From: Coleofasciculus sp. FACHB-1120
GTDB taxonomy: Bacteria; Cyanobacteriota; Cyanobacteriia; Cyanobacteriales; FACHB-T130
DNA length: 64,000 nt
Reading direction: 5' to 3'
Assembly: GCF_014698845.1 (NCBI RefSeq)
Contig: NZ_JACJTV010000004.1
Span: forward strand, 1 to 64,000
Shown in pieces: positions 1 through 8,813 of the stretch. Every line of letters starts with the position of its first letter. The stretch's first letter is position 1. Below the pieces are notes generated by a model, which had not been told where the DNA came from, searched no databases, and saw only the letters and a list, made by a program, of their open reading frames with translations. A program made the position numbers and the translations under genes.

Positions 1-84
1 CCACAAATCAGCGAGACAGTCATCTATGCGGCAATGACTCGCTTGATGCTACGACGCTTAACTCACCAAATGCAAACTGCTTAA
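1..84 (+). pseudogene. C-terminal end of an IS transposase (cut by window edge)
   Basis: The first 27 codons are open and end in TAA at 82-84. The peptide ends with AMTRLMLRRLTHQMQTA, a pattern I associate with the last helix of DDE transposases of the IS5/IS4 type. The rest of the gene lies outside the window, so integrity cannot be judged; it may be a complete IS upstream. The right end of the element should lie just after the stop, but no terminal repeat can be recognised with only one end visible. Family assignment is tentative. Confidence 0.5.
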
Positions 85-98
85 GATTTGCTTTATAA

Positions 99-368
99 AC
101 AATCTCTCACAGAAGAACAATTTACAGACATTTTCCCGATTTCTGCCGTGCTATTTCTGCCAAGTACGTTGCTTATCAAAAATATGGCTATGCCAAAGCA
201 ATTGAAGAATGTTGCGAGGAAGTACGAAGGATTGCTGTTGATTTATATAATCAGGGTAAATATCCCAACGAATCTCTTATTTCAAACCTAGTGTCTAAGC
301 CAGGACACTTCCGAGATAAAAAAGTTAAGCAAGCTCTCAAGGAAGTGCATCGTGAGCTTGGGCTATAA
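99..368 (+). pseudogene. 3' remnant of a TniQ/TnsD-like gene
   Basis: From the stop at 96-98 to TAA at 366-368 one frame is open. From about 129 it reads as a normal protein tail, with HFPDFCRAISAKY, YQKYGYAKAIEECCEEV, GKYPNESLISNLVSKPG and KQALKEVHRELGL. The layout 'helix - GxYPsxxxVxxLlxKPGxxRd - helix ending RELGL' resembles the C-terminal DNA-binding part of TniQ/TnsD transposition-targeting proteins (judged by eye). There is no start codon or ribosome binding site, and the sequence before about residue 10 does not look coding, so this is a truncated remnant directly behind an IS end. Part of the lost frame (TEEQFTDI) may survive one frame over at about 112-138, which would mean a frameshift. 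It could also be another small HTH protein. Confidence 0.4.
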
Positions 369-510
369 ACAGCTTTCTCTTGCCTGCTCCCAATCATCCC
401 CTTGCTGGAACCATAACTTTGCCGTCCTTTATTGGAAGCATAAGTTTGCCATTGCGGCAAACTTATGGGTAAAGTCACACGGAGAAGGTTGGGCGTGAGG
501 TTTATTCTTA

Positions 511-583
511 TGGAGCTAAGCGGATTCGAACCGCTGACCCCCTCAATGCCATTGAGGTGCTCTACCAACTGAGCTATAACCCC
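511..583 (-). tRNA. tRNA-Ala (anticodon GGC)
   Basis: On the minus strand a 73-nt cloverleaf can be folded by hand. It has an acceptor GGGGUUA pairing with UAGCUCC (one G-U and one U-G pair), a D arm GCUC/GAGC, an anticodon stem CCUCA/UGAGG with loop AUGGCAU (anticodon GGC), a T arm AGCGG-UUCGAAU-CCGCU, and discriminator A. CCA is not encoded, as is usual in cyanobacteria. Its 3' end faces the mobile-element debris at 1-368, about 140 bases away. Confidence 0.95.
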
Positions 584-650
584 TTACGGTGCTTTATGAT
601 TATGCCTTAAAAATTCGCAAGTCGTCAAGTAAAATTTCAGCAATTATAAA

Positions 651-863
651 TTAATAAAACGAACAGGGGTGTTGAGCAAGATGGCTGATATAACCCATGT
701 AGCTGTTCATCAGGAAATATACGACTAGCATGGCGGCTGCGGATAGCGCCACCAGGGTGCCAGCAAGCATTAAGGAGAACTCCTGTTGGTCGAAGGCTTC
801 CTGCATCAAGTGCAGCGACCACGCCACCAGAGCCACATCAAAAATTAAAATACTAACTAACAT
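651..863 (-). CDS. small two-helix membrane protein, unknown function
   Basis: This 70-residue protein contains two hydrophobic stretches: residues 2-15 (LVSILIFDVALVAW) and about 30-52 (SLMLAGTLVALSAAAMLVVYFL). They are separated by a short polar link (HLMQEAFDQQEF). The ATG at 861-863 has a GGAAG-like ribosome binding site about 15 bases upstream, which is rather far. It lies between hisF and tRNA-Ala on the same strand as both, about 100 bases after hisF. I do not recognise a family. Coding is supported by the hydrophobic pattern and start context; the function is unknown. Confidence 0.5.
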   Translation of the reverse strand: MLVSILIFDVALVAWSLHLMQEAFDQQEFSLMLAGTLVALSAAAMLVVYFLMNSYMGYISHLAQHPCSFY

Positions 864-965
864 AATTTACGTTTTGTAACACTTCCTTTATTCTAATATA
901 TACAACCGAACAGATTGATGCTACAAAGCCAAAGCCGCTTCTTCCAGAAGGAAGAAGTTTCGCCT

Positions 966-1736
966 TTACAAGAGCCGCACCGGCACTTGATGCTCTACAA
1001 GATAGTTTTTAATTTCTGATACAGTGAGTTCTCCGTAATGCAGGAGGGAAGCCAGCAGAGCCGCTTCCGCTTTCCCTTCCGTTAAGGCGTCATAAATGTG
1101 ACCCGTGTTACCAGCCCCACCGGAGGCAATCACTGGAATTTGTACTTGTTCTGCTATGGTACGGGTAAGCTCTAAGTCATAGCCTGCTTTGGTTCCATCA
1201 GCGTCCATACTCGTGACGAGCAGTTCGCCCGCGCCGCGTTGCTCGACTTCTTGCGCCCAATTGATCGCATCGATGCCTGTGTTTTCCCGCCCACCACGCA
1301 CGTAAACATCCCAACCGGGATTGCTGGGATCTTGTCGTTTCCGTGCATCAATTGCTACCACGATGCACTGGTTGCCGAAGCGATCGCTCGCCCGATCGAT
1401 CAACTCTGGATCGCGTACCGCCGCCGAGTTAATGCTGACTTTGTCTGCGCCAGCCCTTAACAATTGTTTAATATTTTCTAAGGATTGAATTCCCCCGCCC
1501 ACGGTAAGGGGGATAAATACCTGTTCAGCGGTGCGGTATACCACATCCAGAATGATGCCCCGGTCTTCGTGAGTGGCAGTAATATCCAGAAACACCAACT
1601 CATCTGCACCCGCCTGATTATAAGCTTGTGCCAGTTCCACCGGATCGCCAGCATCCTGGAGATTGACAAAGTTAACCCCTTTGACAACTCGCCCCGCTTT
1701 CACATCTAAGCAAGGCAGTATTCTTTTTGCAAGCAT
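966..1736 (-). CDS. hisF: imidazole glycerol phosphate synthase cyclase subunit HisF
   Basis: HisF is the synthase/cyclase subunit that uses ammonia from the partner HisH to turn PRFAR into imidazole glycerol phosphate and AICAR in histidine biosynthesis (cytosolic). The 256-residue protein has the normal length and a (beta/alpha)8 half-barrel repeat pattern. The two catalytic aspartates are in place: Asp11 in [12 protein letters not shown] and Asp130 in VVAIDARK. Phosphate-binding loops TVGGGI (78-83) and ASGGAG are also visible. The ATG at 1734-1736 has GAGGA five bases upstream. No other his gene is adjacent, which is normal in cyanobacteria where his genes are scattered. Confidence 0.97.
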   Translation of the reverse strand: MLAKRILPCLDVKAGRVVKGVNFVNLQDAGDPVELAQAYNQAGADELVFLDITATHEDRGIILDVVYRTAEQVFIPLTVGGGIQSLENIKQLLRAGADKVSINSAAVRDPELIDRASDRFGNQCIVVAIDARKRQDPSNPGWDVYVRGGRENTGIDAINWAQEVEQRGAGELLVTSMDADGTKAGYDLELTRTIAEQVQIPVIASGGAGNTGHIYDALTEGKAEAALLASLLHYGELTVSEIKNYLVEHQVPVRLL

Positions 1737-1839
1737 GACGATCCTCTGGTTCCCCGATGTAATGATAATGAAAGCCTACACACTTTAAACCTTCTGTGTC
1801 TTCGGATCTGGGTAGTGTTTTTAAAATAAATTTTTAATC

Positions 1840-2943
1840 ATGGCGATAATTTCTTCTAAACAGCAGCCGCAAGAACCCAACGGGCAACCCCAGGAACGCC
1901 GAAAGCCAGGGGGACGCCGGAAATCTCAGCCAGAGGAAACGGTTGAAGAGTTATTACAGCCAACTGTCGCAATGGACGAAACCGAGAAGCAAGAAGAAGG
2001 TCTGCGACCCCAACGACTGGCTGAGTATATCGGGCAAAAAGACCTCAAGGGCGTTCTAGAAATTGCGATTCAAGCGGCAAAAGGCAGAGACGAGTCGATG
2101 GATCACTTGCTGCTGTATGGCCCGCCGGGTTTGGGCAAAACCACAATGTCGCTGATTTTGGCGACGGAGATGGGAACCACTTGTAAAATCACCTCTGCAC
2201 CCGCGTTGGAGCGTCCCCGCGATATTGTGGGGATACTCATGAGCCTAAAGCCGGGAGATATTATATTTATTGACGAAATCCACCGCTTGAGCCGAATGAC
2301 AGAGGAATTGCTTTATCCGGCAATGGAGGATTTTCGGTTAGATATTACGATTGGCAAGGGTCAAAGTGCGAAAACTCGCAGTTTGCCGCTACCGCCATTT
2401 ACGCTAGTAGGAGCAACGACGCGGGTAGGTTCCCTGTCGTCACCCTTGCGCGATCGCTTTGGCTTAATTCAACGGTTACGCTTTTATGAGTTGGATGAAC
2501 TGATTTTGATTGTGCAGCGGACTGCTGAGGTGATCCAAGCCCCGGTTACGCCGGATGGTGCTGAAGAAATTGCGCGTCGTTCTCGTGGAACTCCCCGAAT
2601 TGCCAATCGCCTTTTAAAACGGGTGCGAGATTTTGCTCAGGTAAAAAAATTTGGGGAAATTACTAAACCTGTTGCGGTGGAAGCTTTGGAAGTCTTCGGT
2701 GTAGATCCGATGGGTTTGGATTGGGCAGATCGGTTGATGCTGACCGTGATGATAGAACAATTTAATGGGGGGCCTGTAGGCTTGGAAGCGATCGCCGCCG
2801 CCACAGGGGAAGATGCCCAAACAATTGAAGATGTCTACGAGCCGTATTTATTGCAGATTGGCTATTTGCACCGCACGCCTCGCGGTCGCATTGCCACTCC
2901 AGCAGCCCGAAAGCACTTAGGATATGATTCGTCATTATTCTAA
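1840..2943 (+). CDS. ruvB: Holliday junction branch migration helicase RuvB
   Basis: RuvB is the AAA+ motor that, with RuvA, drives branch migration of Holliday junctions during recombinational repair. Walker A (GPPGLGKT, about residues 94-101), Walker B ([10 protein letters not shown], about 141-150), the sensor/arginine-finger stretch [17 protein letters not shown], and the C-terminal winged-helix domain beginning at [10 protein letters not shown] are all present. At 367 residues it is about 30 longer than E. coli RuvB because of a polar, low-complexity N-terminal extension (residues 1-45, rich in Q, P, R, K, E), common in cyanobacterial orthologues. No clear ribosome binding site precedes the ATG. 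Divergent from hisF with a gap of about 100 bases. ruvA and ruvC are not in the window. Confidence 0.97.
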   Translation: MAIISSKQQPQEPNGQPQERRKPGGRRKSQPEETVEELLQPTVAMDETEKQEEGLRPQRLAEYIGQKDLKGVLEIAIQAAKGRDESMDHLLLYGPPGLGKTTMSLILATEMGTTCKITSAPALERPRDIVGILMSLKPGDIIFIDEIHRLSRMTEELLYPAMEDFRLDITIGKGQSAKTRSLPLPPFTLVGATTRVGSLSSPLRDRFGLIQRLRFYELDELILIVQRTAEVIQAPVTPDGAEEIARRSRGTPRIANRLLKRVRDFAQVKKFGEITKPVAVEALEVFGVDPMGLDWADRLMLTVMIEQFNGGPVGLEAIAAATGEDAQTIEDVYEPYLLQIGYLHRTPRGRIATPAARKHLGYDSSLF

Positions 2944-3038
2944 GGATAATAAGCTAAAGACAAATGACGAATACAGCAGTAGTAGGATGGGCATTGCCTA
3001 CGGATTATCGCAATTCTCGTTTGGATGCAGTACCGTTT

Positions 3039-3122
3039 AACCCCACCCCTGCCCCTCCCCGCAAGCGAGGAGGGGTTGAAAACTGCTCTTTGCTTGCAAA
3101 GAAAAGAGGGGTTGGGGTGAGG
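3039..3122. repeat. intergenic C/G-rich palindromic repeat
   Basis: A run of C-rich sequence (CCCCACCCCTGCCCCTCCCC) is followed by its imperfect complement (GAGGGGTTGGGGTGAGG) 40-50 bases later. A smaller CCCCTCC...GGAGGGG hairpin and a CTTTGC/GCAAAG hairpin sit inside. Such GC-rich interspersed repeats are common between genes in filamentous cyanobacteria. It lies between ruvB and the TPR gene and creates a spurious reading frame from 2964. Confidence 0.5.
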
Positions 3123-3212
3123 TGACGAAGTGTGTATTGCAACAAAGGGAGTACCGCGATAGCTTTCTGCTGGGCAGCGCCTATGCTACCAAAATCTAAA
3201 AGCCAAGATAAT

Positions 3213-4034
3213 ATGATTCGTTGGATTCTGACTTTACTGAGCATTCTGTTTATTACTGTTTCAACTGGGTTCGTCAATGTAACGCCAGCGATCGCGCAAG
3301 AACAACCTTCTACTTACACGGAAGCTGAGTTGCAGGAAGGAGATGAACTCGCAGCTAAAGCGTTTACCGCGACAAATGCCGGTGATTTTGTTACGGCTGA
3401 AGGGCTTTGGACACAGCTAATTGAGCGATTTCCCAGTAATCCGGCTATTTGGAGCAATCGGGGAAATTCTAAGGTAAGCCAGAATAAATTGTCAGAGGCG
3501 ATCGCTGACTTCAATAAATCTATTGAACTCGCCCCAGACGCCACCGATCCCTATCTGAATCGCGGTACAGCATTAGAAGGACAGGGGAAATATTTGGAAG
3601 CGATCGCCGATTACAATCGGGTGTTGGAAATCGATCCCAAGGATGCAATGGCTTACAACAACCGGGGGAATGCCAAAGCGGGAATGGGCGAGTGGGAGGA
3701 AGCGATCGCCGACTACAAAAAAGCAGCCGATCTCGCTCCTAATTTTGCGTTTGCCAGGGCCAATTACGCGATCGCGCTGTATCAAATGGGCGAACAAAAA
3801 GAAGCGATTCGCACTATGAAGAATATTGTTCGCAAATACCCCCAGTTTCCTGATATGCGGGCTGCCCTTACTGCGGCCCTCTGGGAACAGGGAAATCGGG
3901 GTGAAGCCGAAAGTAACTGGGTTGCGGTTGTCGGAATCGATCGTCGTTATAAAGATATTGACTGGGTGAAAACTGTCCGCCGTTGGCCTCCAGTTATGGT
4001 TGCCGCCTTAGAGAAATTTCTGAGTTTACAATAA
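3213..4034 (+). CDS. exported TPR protein
   Basis: A 273-residue protein with a cleavable signal peptide (MIRWILTLLSILFITVS... ending AIAQ-E), so it acts in the periplasm or thylakoid lumen. At least three to four tetratricopeptide repeats follow, with signatures AIWSNRGNSKVSQNKLSEAIADF, PYLNRGTALEGQGKYLEAIADY and AYNNRGNAKAGMGEWEEAIADY as the A/B helices. TPRs mediate protein-protein contacts; the partner is unknown. I chose the ATG at 3213 because it places the signal peptide at the N-terminus; the frame is open further upstream to 3132, but that extension would run through repeat-derived sequence. HIP1 octamers fall at similar points of successive repeats. A strong hairpin follows the stop. 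Confidence 0.85.
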   Translation: MIRWILTLLSILFITVSTGFVNVTPAIAQEQPSTYTEAELQEGDELAAKAFTATNAGDFVTAEGLWTQLIERFPSNPAIWSNRGNSKVSQNKLSEAIADFNKSIELAPDATDPYLNRGTALEGQGKYLEAIADYNRVLEIDPKDAMAYNNRGNAKAGMGEWEEAIADYKKAADLAPNFAFARANYAIALYQMGEQKEAIRTMKNIVRKYPQFPDMRAALTAALWEQGNRGEAESNWVAVVGIDRRYKDIDWVKTVRRWPPVMVAALEKFLSLQ

Positions 4035-4073
4035 AGGCGATTGCAATTAGTCTGAAGCTTTGTGCAACCAAAA

Positions 4074-4110
4074 TGAGAGAACCGCTTTCTTGAAGAAAGC
4101 GGTTCTCTCA
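4074..4110. terminator. perfect 17-bp hairpin, bidirectional terminator
   Basis: TGAGAGAACCGCTTTCT and its exact reverse complement are separated by the three bases TGA, 40 bases after the TPR gene stop and 280 bases from the end of the convergent antiporter gene. No long U-run follows on either strand, so termination is inferred from the very stable stem and its position between convergent genes. Confidence 0.6.
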
Positions 4111-4391
4111 TTGGAGAATTTTCCGTATAGAGCTTCTGTATATAAACGATCGTGTTTAGTGAGAAAGAGCGATCGCGGTTTTGATTCACTTCTAAGGATG
4201 ACCTGGAAGCGAATCAAAACTTTTCTACAGTTCTAAGGTAATCTGCCTTGCCACGGTTCCCCCTCACCCTACCAGGTAAACAGGAATCACCCATTCAGGT
4301 TAGCGATCGCCTTTTTCAACGGTCGATAAACGCCACAGGAGTCATCAAAAAACACAAAAGCTCGAAGAAAGAACTTTTACCTTTTGTGTTT

Positions 4392-5513
4392 CTACCCGAT
4401 CCCCCCCATGACTGGGTGGAAGTAAAAAGCCAACGCCAAAATTGCATAAGCAGCCAATAGCAGCGTGCCTTCTAACCAGTTAGACTTGCCATCAGAACTA
4501 ATCGAATTGGCAATGAGTACCGACACCGCTACTGCTACCAATTCAAAGGGGTTGAAGTCCAAATCCATCGGTTTGTGCAACGCCCAACCTGTCAGAACGA
4601 GAACCGGAGCTACAAATAAAGCAATCTGCAAGCTAGAACCCACCGCCACCGAGATAGAAAGATCCATCTTATTTTTCATCGCCACGGTAACAGCAGTGGC
4701 GTGTTCGGCAGCATTGCCAATAATCGGAACCAGGATCACCCCTGTAAACAGTGCCGTCAGACCTAGTTGGGAGGTGGCTTCTTCCAAAGAGGAAACCAAT
4801 AGTTCCGACTCTGCTGCAACCAGGAGCGTTGCGCCTAATAGCACCCCAATCCATAGGGGCAGGTTAACTTTATGTTCGGGATCTTCTGGAGCGAGATTTG
4901 ACTCAGCTAACTCAGTGAGTATCTCCTGTTCTGCCACACCCGCATCATAGAGATAGCTGTGAGTCTTCATCGAAAATAGCAGCGTCAACCCATAGACTCC
5001 GATTAATACTACGGCAACGGCGACCGAAAGTTGCTGGACAATGGCTTCATCAATCCCGGTGGAGGTATAGTCCATTGCGGTTGGTAGCAGCATCGCAATC
5101 ACTGCTAGGTTCATTGCCGAGGCATTTACCCCTGCCACCATTGGCTGAAATTGCTGCTCTTTATAGCGCAAGCCCCCCAATAGCATGGAAAAGCCCATGA
5201 CCAGGAGTAAGTTGCTGATAATAGAGCCGGTGATACTCGCTTTGACGACATCCACCAGTCCCGCGTTGAGGGCAACGAGGGAGATAATGAGTTCGGTGGC
5301 GTTACCAAAAGTGGCATTCAGCAGTCCTCCCAAGGATGGGCCAAGAACAACCGCGATTTCCTCGGTGGCGGTGCCCATCCAAGCAGCAAGGGGAATGATC
5401 CCCAGACAAGCGGTGATGAAGACGACTGACGATCCCCATTCCAGAAAGTGGGCCGTAATGGAAATGGGGATAAACAACAAAAGAATGGAAAAAAGCGTGT
5501 TTAGAGACAGCAT
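4392..5513 (-). CDS. cax: Ca2+/H+ antiporter (CaCA superfamily, CAX type)
   Basis: This 373-residue integral membrane protein has about eleven hydrophobic segments. It carries the two signature alpha-repeats of CAX exchangers, GGLLNATFGNATELIISLV (about residues 61-80) and GNAAEHATAV in the second half, with the acidic residue of each GNxxE motif in place. An acidic stretch between the halves (EILTELAESNLAPEDPEHK) is typical of the CAX acidic linker. The family exchanges Ca2+ (sometimes other divalent cations) for protons across the plasma or thylakoid membrane, lowering cytosolic Ca2+ and giving salt/alkaline tolerance. Single gene, convergent with the TPR gene. Ion specificity cannot be read from sequence. 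Confidence 0.93.
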   Translation of the reverse strand: MLSLNTLFSILLLFIPISITAHFLEWGSSVVFITACLGIIPLAAWMGTATEEIAVVLGPSLGGLLNATFGNATELIISLVALNAGLVDVVKASITGSIISNLLLVMGFSMLLGGLRYKEQQFQPMVAGVNASAMNLAVIAMLLPTAMDYTSTGIDEAIVQQLSVAVAVVLIGVYGLTLLFSMKTHSYLYDAGVAEQEILTELAESNLAPEDPEHKVNLPLWIGVLLGATLLVAAESELLVSSLEEATSQLGLTALFTGVILVPIIGNAAEHATAVTVAMKNKMDLSISVAVGSSLQIALFVAPVLVLTGWALHKPMDLDFNPFELVAVAVSVLIANSISSDGKSNWLEGTLLLAAYAILALAFYFHPVMGGIG

Positions 5514-6005
5514 CCAAATTATTCGTATTTAGCTCGTGTCTAGGATAGCCGCTTGTTGAGTGTTCTGGCTTCTTTCAGTCTTTGAGTATGTAACGGAATA
5601 TTTCTTTAGATGCAGGATTCCTTAAGCAAAGTTAATTTACTATTCATTTGCATGAAGTTAGTGTTCCAAGCATGGCAGCATTACGCTTGAATCATGTAAG
5701 TAACAAGTAACTATCCTGGCTTTTCAATTTTGTTCATTGACCGCTACCGGCATGGGGCACAGGCAGTTGCTCATCGGTACGGGCAAAATAATTGGATGTT
5801 AAACCGATTGCTTTGATCCCCCCATTTAAGGAGAGAAGGCTTCGCCCCCAAGAGTCTTTGCCATGTTTGGGTGGTGAGTCTTCGCCTTCTCCAGATGGAC
5901 TGATTTAACTTGCTGTTTCCCTGGCGTTCAAGTAAACGCGGGGATGCTCAGTCTATCTGGATAAGTTATTGACCCTAATTTTTTACTAATTTTGGATGCG
6001 ATCCT
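5514..6005. other. gene-free region upstream of the divergent cax and GH57 genes
   Basis: No supported gene. The region must hold the promoters of both divergent genes. At about 5831-5893 an imperfect inverted repeat (GGAGAGAAGGCTTCGCC and its near-complement GTCTTCGCCTTCTCC) could form a hairpin. I could not identify a convincing -10/-35 pair or NtcA box. Confidence 0.5.
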
Positions 6006-8651
6006 ATGACTTCTGCTGCTGAAAGACCAGCTTCACAGTATTCTGCTGAGGGAACAGCAAACACCAGTGTAGCAACTGATCCCCTGCAAACGGCTACCGG
6101 CGTTTATGTTACGGTTCACGGTCATTTTTACCAACCCCCCCGCGAAAACCCTTATCTAGATGCGATTGAACGGCAGCCGAGTGCGTCTCCGTTCCATGAC
6201 TGGAATGAGCGGATTCACCATGAATGCTATCGCCCGAATGCCTTTGCCAGAGTGCTAAATGACCGGGGCGAAGTCGTGGGGATCGTGAATAACTATGAGT
6301 ATTTCAGCTTTAATATTGGTCCCACATTGATGTCGTGGCTGGAACGTTACGACGTAGAGGTATATCAGCGAATTCTGGAAGCGGATCGTAAAAGTAGCGA
6401 TCGCCTGAACGGACACGGCAATGCGATCGCGCAAGTTTACAATCACATCATCATGCCGCTTGCCAACGAGCGGGATAAGTACACCCAAATCCGCTGGGGT
6501 AAAGAAGACTTCCGCTCCCGATTTGGGCGCGATCCCGAAGGAATGTGGCTGGCTGAAACGGCCGTAGACTATGCAACCTTAGAAGCATTAGTTGCAGAAG
6601 GAATTAAGTTCATTGTTTTAGCACCTTCTCAAGCTGAACGTTGCCGACCAATCCCCACAGACGAACAGCCCGTGACTCAGTGGTTAGAAGTAGGCGGATC
6701 TCAGATCGATCCCACCCGTCCCTATCGCTGTTATCTGAAACCCACACTCAGCACGCAAGATTCACCCCTTAACACTGAGTATTCATTCCCCACCAACCAA
6801 ACCCCAGATACTCCTTACATCGATATCTTTTTCTACGATGGCCCGATCTCGCGGGACATGGGATTTAATGATGTACTGGGCTGGGCTGGGACGCTAGCTG
6901 GACGCATCGGTTCCGCTGTACGCGGGGATCACCGGACTTCGCAGCTCATCTCGGTTGGCACAGATGGCGAAACCTTTGGACACCACAAAAGCGGTACAGA
7001 GAAAACCTTAGCTTTTGCCTTTGTGGACGAGTTTCCCCGGCGCGGCTGGACTGTCACAAACTATGCTCATTATCTAAGTCTGAATCCTCCTACCTGGGAA
7101 GTGGAACTGAAGCCAGTCACGGCTTGGAGTTGCGCTCACGGAGTCAATCGATGGCAGGATGATTGCGGTTGCGGTGGCGAAGGTGGCGTTTGGCACCAAA
7201 AGTGGCGGCGTCCCCTGCGGAATGCCCTAGATTGGTTGCGGGATCAGTTAAGCAAAGTTTATGAAGAAACGGGTCACCAGTTCTTCCGCGATCCTTGGGC
7301 TACACGGGATGAATATATCCACGTGATTCGCGATCGCTCTCCTGCTAATGTAGAGCGCTTCCTCGCCCGCCATCGCACCCGTAAACTAACAGCATCAGAA
7401 CAAGTAGACGCCCTGCGCCTATTAGAGATGCAGCGCCATAGTCTGCTGATGTACACCAGTTGCGGCTGGTTCTTTGAAGAACTCTCAAGACCCGAAGGAA
7501 CGCAGATTCTCCGCTACGCCGCCAGAGCCTTGGAACTTGCCGGTGATGTCTCTGGTGTGCAGTTAGAAAAAGGATTTATCAAACGCCTCTCCCAAGCTCC
7601 CAGTAATGTTGATTTATTCAAGCATGGTGCTGAGGTGTACCGGCAACTGGTAGTCAGTGCCCAGATTGGGATCGAGCAAGTGGCAGCACACTATGCCATT
7701 AGTTCCCTATTCACCACCTATCCCCAGCAACAGCGGGTCTACTGTTACGATGCCCATCAGTTGGATTATCAGATGCAACGCATGGGGTCGCTGACTCTGG
7801 CTGTGGGGCAACTGCGACTAACTTCAGAAATTACCTGGGAAAGCACTCATTTAGTCTTTGCCGTTCTCCATTTGGGCGGCTGGGATTTCCACTGCTGCAT
7901 TCAACCCTTTGCTGGTCGCCGCAGTTATACCCATCTCAAGGAAAAGCTGTTTGCGGCGCTACAACAGGCGAGTGCGGCTCACGCGATCCTGGCAATGTCC
8001 CAGATGTTTGGGGGTTCTTCATTCAATTTGCAGAAATTATTTGCTGAGGAACGGCACCGGATTATGCGGTTACTCAGTCAGAAAACTTTAACCCGCCTAG
8101 ACCAGCTTTATACGCAGGTTTACCGCGATAACTACGGCATCTTGATGGCGTTCCAGCGCGATGAGCTACCTGTTCCGCAAGAATTGCAAGTAGCCGCAGA
8201 AGTAGCAATTTCTAACCGCGCCCGGATGTCTCTACGGGCACTAGAGCAAGAAAACGGCGAACCTCAGCAAGGTTTGAATCAACTGGCAGAACTGGAAGCG
8301 ATCGCCAAAGAAGCCAATCAGCTGCGCTGTCAGCTGAATATTCCGGATGCTAAGCGAACCTTGGAGCAGTTGATCTTGCGATCGCTCTGGAAGCTTCTGC
8401 ACGACTCTAACCCAGCCACTCTAGAAGCCGATATCCAACGCTTAGAGCGGATGATTTCTGTAGGCAATCAGCTACACCTGGGCTTATCTTTGCATCGCGC
8501 TCAAGAACTCTACTTTAGCTGTCTCCACAGCCAAATCGTGCCTCTGTTGGAATCAGAAACCAACGGCAATTCGTCTCAGCTCCGTCAGTTGCTATTACTC
8601 GGTCAAAAGCTAGCTGTAGATGTCAGTCCCCGGTTGAACCAACTGTCATAG
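6006..8651 (+). CDS. GH57-family glycoside hydrolase with DUF3536
   Basis: An 881-residue protein with the GH57 (beta/alpha)7-barrel in its N-terminal half. Conserved regions include the start motif HGHFYQPPRENPY (about residue 37), GMWLAETAVDYATLEALV (region III, with Glu as likely nucleophile) and SVGTDGETFGHHKSGTEK (region IV, with Asp as likely acid/base). The C-terminal half matches the layout of DUF3536 proteins. A Cys-rich knot CGCGGEGG sits after the barrel. GH57 enzymes are retaining alpha-glucan hydrolases/transferases (amylase, branching enzyme, 4-alpha-glucanotransferase); the substrate here is likely glycogen-like but not settled. No signal peptide, so cytosolic. A strong hairpin terminates the gene. 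Confidence 0.9.
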   Translation: MTSAAERPASQYSAEGTANTSVATDPLQTATGVYVTVHGHFYQPPRENPYLDAIERQPSASPFHDWNERIHHECYRPNAFARVLNDRGEVVGIVNNYEYFSFNIGPTLMSWLERYDVEVYQRILEADRKSSDRLNGHGNAIAQVYNHIIMPLANERDKYTQIRWGKEDFRSRFGRDPEGMWLAETAVDYATLEALVAEGIKFIVLAPSQAERCRPIPTDEQPVTQWLEVGGSQIDPTRPYRCYLKPTLSTQDSPLNTEYSFPTNQTPDTPYIDIFFYDGPISRDMGFNDVLGWAGTLAGRIGSAVRGDHRTSQLISVGTDGETFGHHKSGTEKTLAFAFVDEFPRRGWTVTNYAHYLSLNPPTWEVELKPVTAWSCAHGVNRWQDDCGCGGEGGVWHQKWRRPLRNALDWLRDQLSKVYEETGHQFFRDPWATRDEYIHVIRDRSPANVERFLARHRTRKLTASEQVDALRLLEMQRHSLLMYTSCGWFFEELSRPEGTQILRYAARALELAGDVSGVQLEKGFIKRLSQAPSNVDLFKHGAEVYRQLVVSAQIGIEQVAAHYAISSLFTTYPQQQRVYCYDAHQLDYQMQRMGSLTLAVGQLRLTSEITWESTHLVFAVLHLGGWDFHCCIQPFAGRRSYTHLKEKLFAALQQASAAHAILAMSQMFGGSSFNLQKLFAEERHRIMRLLSQKTLTRLDQLYTQVYRDNYGILMAFQRDELPVPQELQVAAEVAISNRARMSLRALEQENGEPQQGLNQLAELEAIAKEANQLRCQLNIPDAKRTLEQLILRSLWKLLHDSNPATLEADIQRLERMISVGNQLHLGLSLHRAQELYFSCLHSQIVPLLESETNGNSSQLRQLLLLGQKLAVDVSPRLNQLS

Positions 8652-8719
8652 TCATAAATGTCACGGGTAATGGGAAATTGTCTGACGAATCCCCGTTACC
8701 TGAATAGATTAGTTGCTCT

Positions 8720-8763
8720 CAAATGTTAAGGGGTAGGTTTTGTAACCTACCCCTTAACATTTG
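8720..8763. terminator. 20-bp perfect hairpin between convergent genes
   Basis: CAAATGTTAAGGGGTAGGTT pairs perfectly with 8744-8763 around a TTGT loop. It sits 70 bases after the GH57 stop and 50 bases from the stop of the convergent DUF2382 gene, so it probably serves both directions. Confidence 0.75.
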
Positions 8764-8813
8764 AAGCGTTTCACCCGTTATTTCAGATTTAAAAGGGTGT
8801 ACTCTTTATCCGG

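Noticed and set aside
2964-3125. Short plus-strand frame starting MTNTAVVGWALPTDY after ruvB
   Set aside because: It runs through a GC-rich interspersed repeat and has no ribosome binding site; the sequence looks repeat-derived.
4248-4460. 70-codon plus-strand frame before the antiporter end
   Set aside because: It runs antisense into the 3' end of the well-supported antiporter gene and has no family-like features.
4465-4950. 161-codon plus-strand frame antisense to the antiporter gene
   Set aside because: Mirror frame of the well-conserved membrane protein; Thr/Ser-rich composition is a by-product of hydrophobic codons on the other strand.
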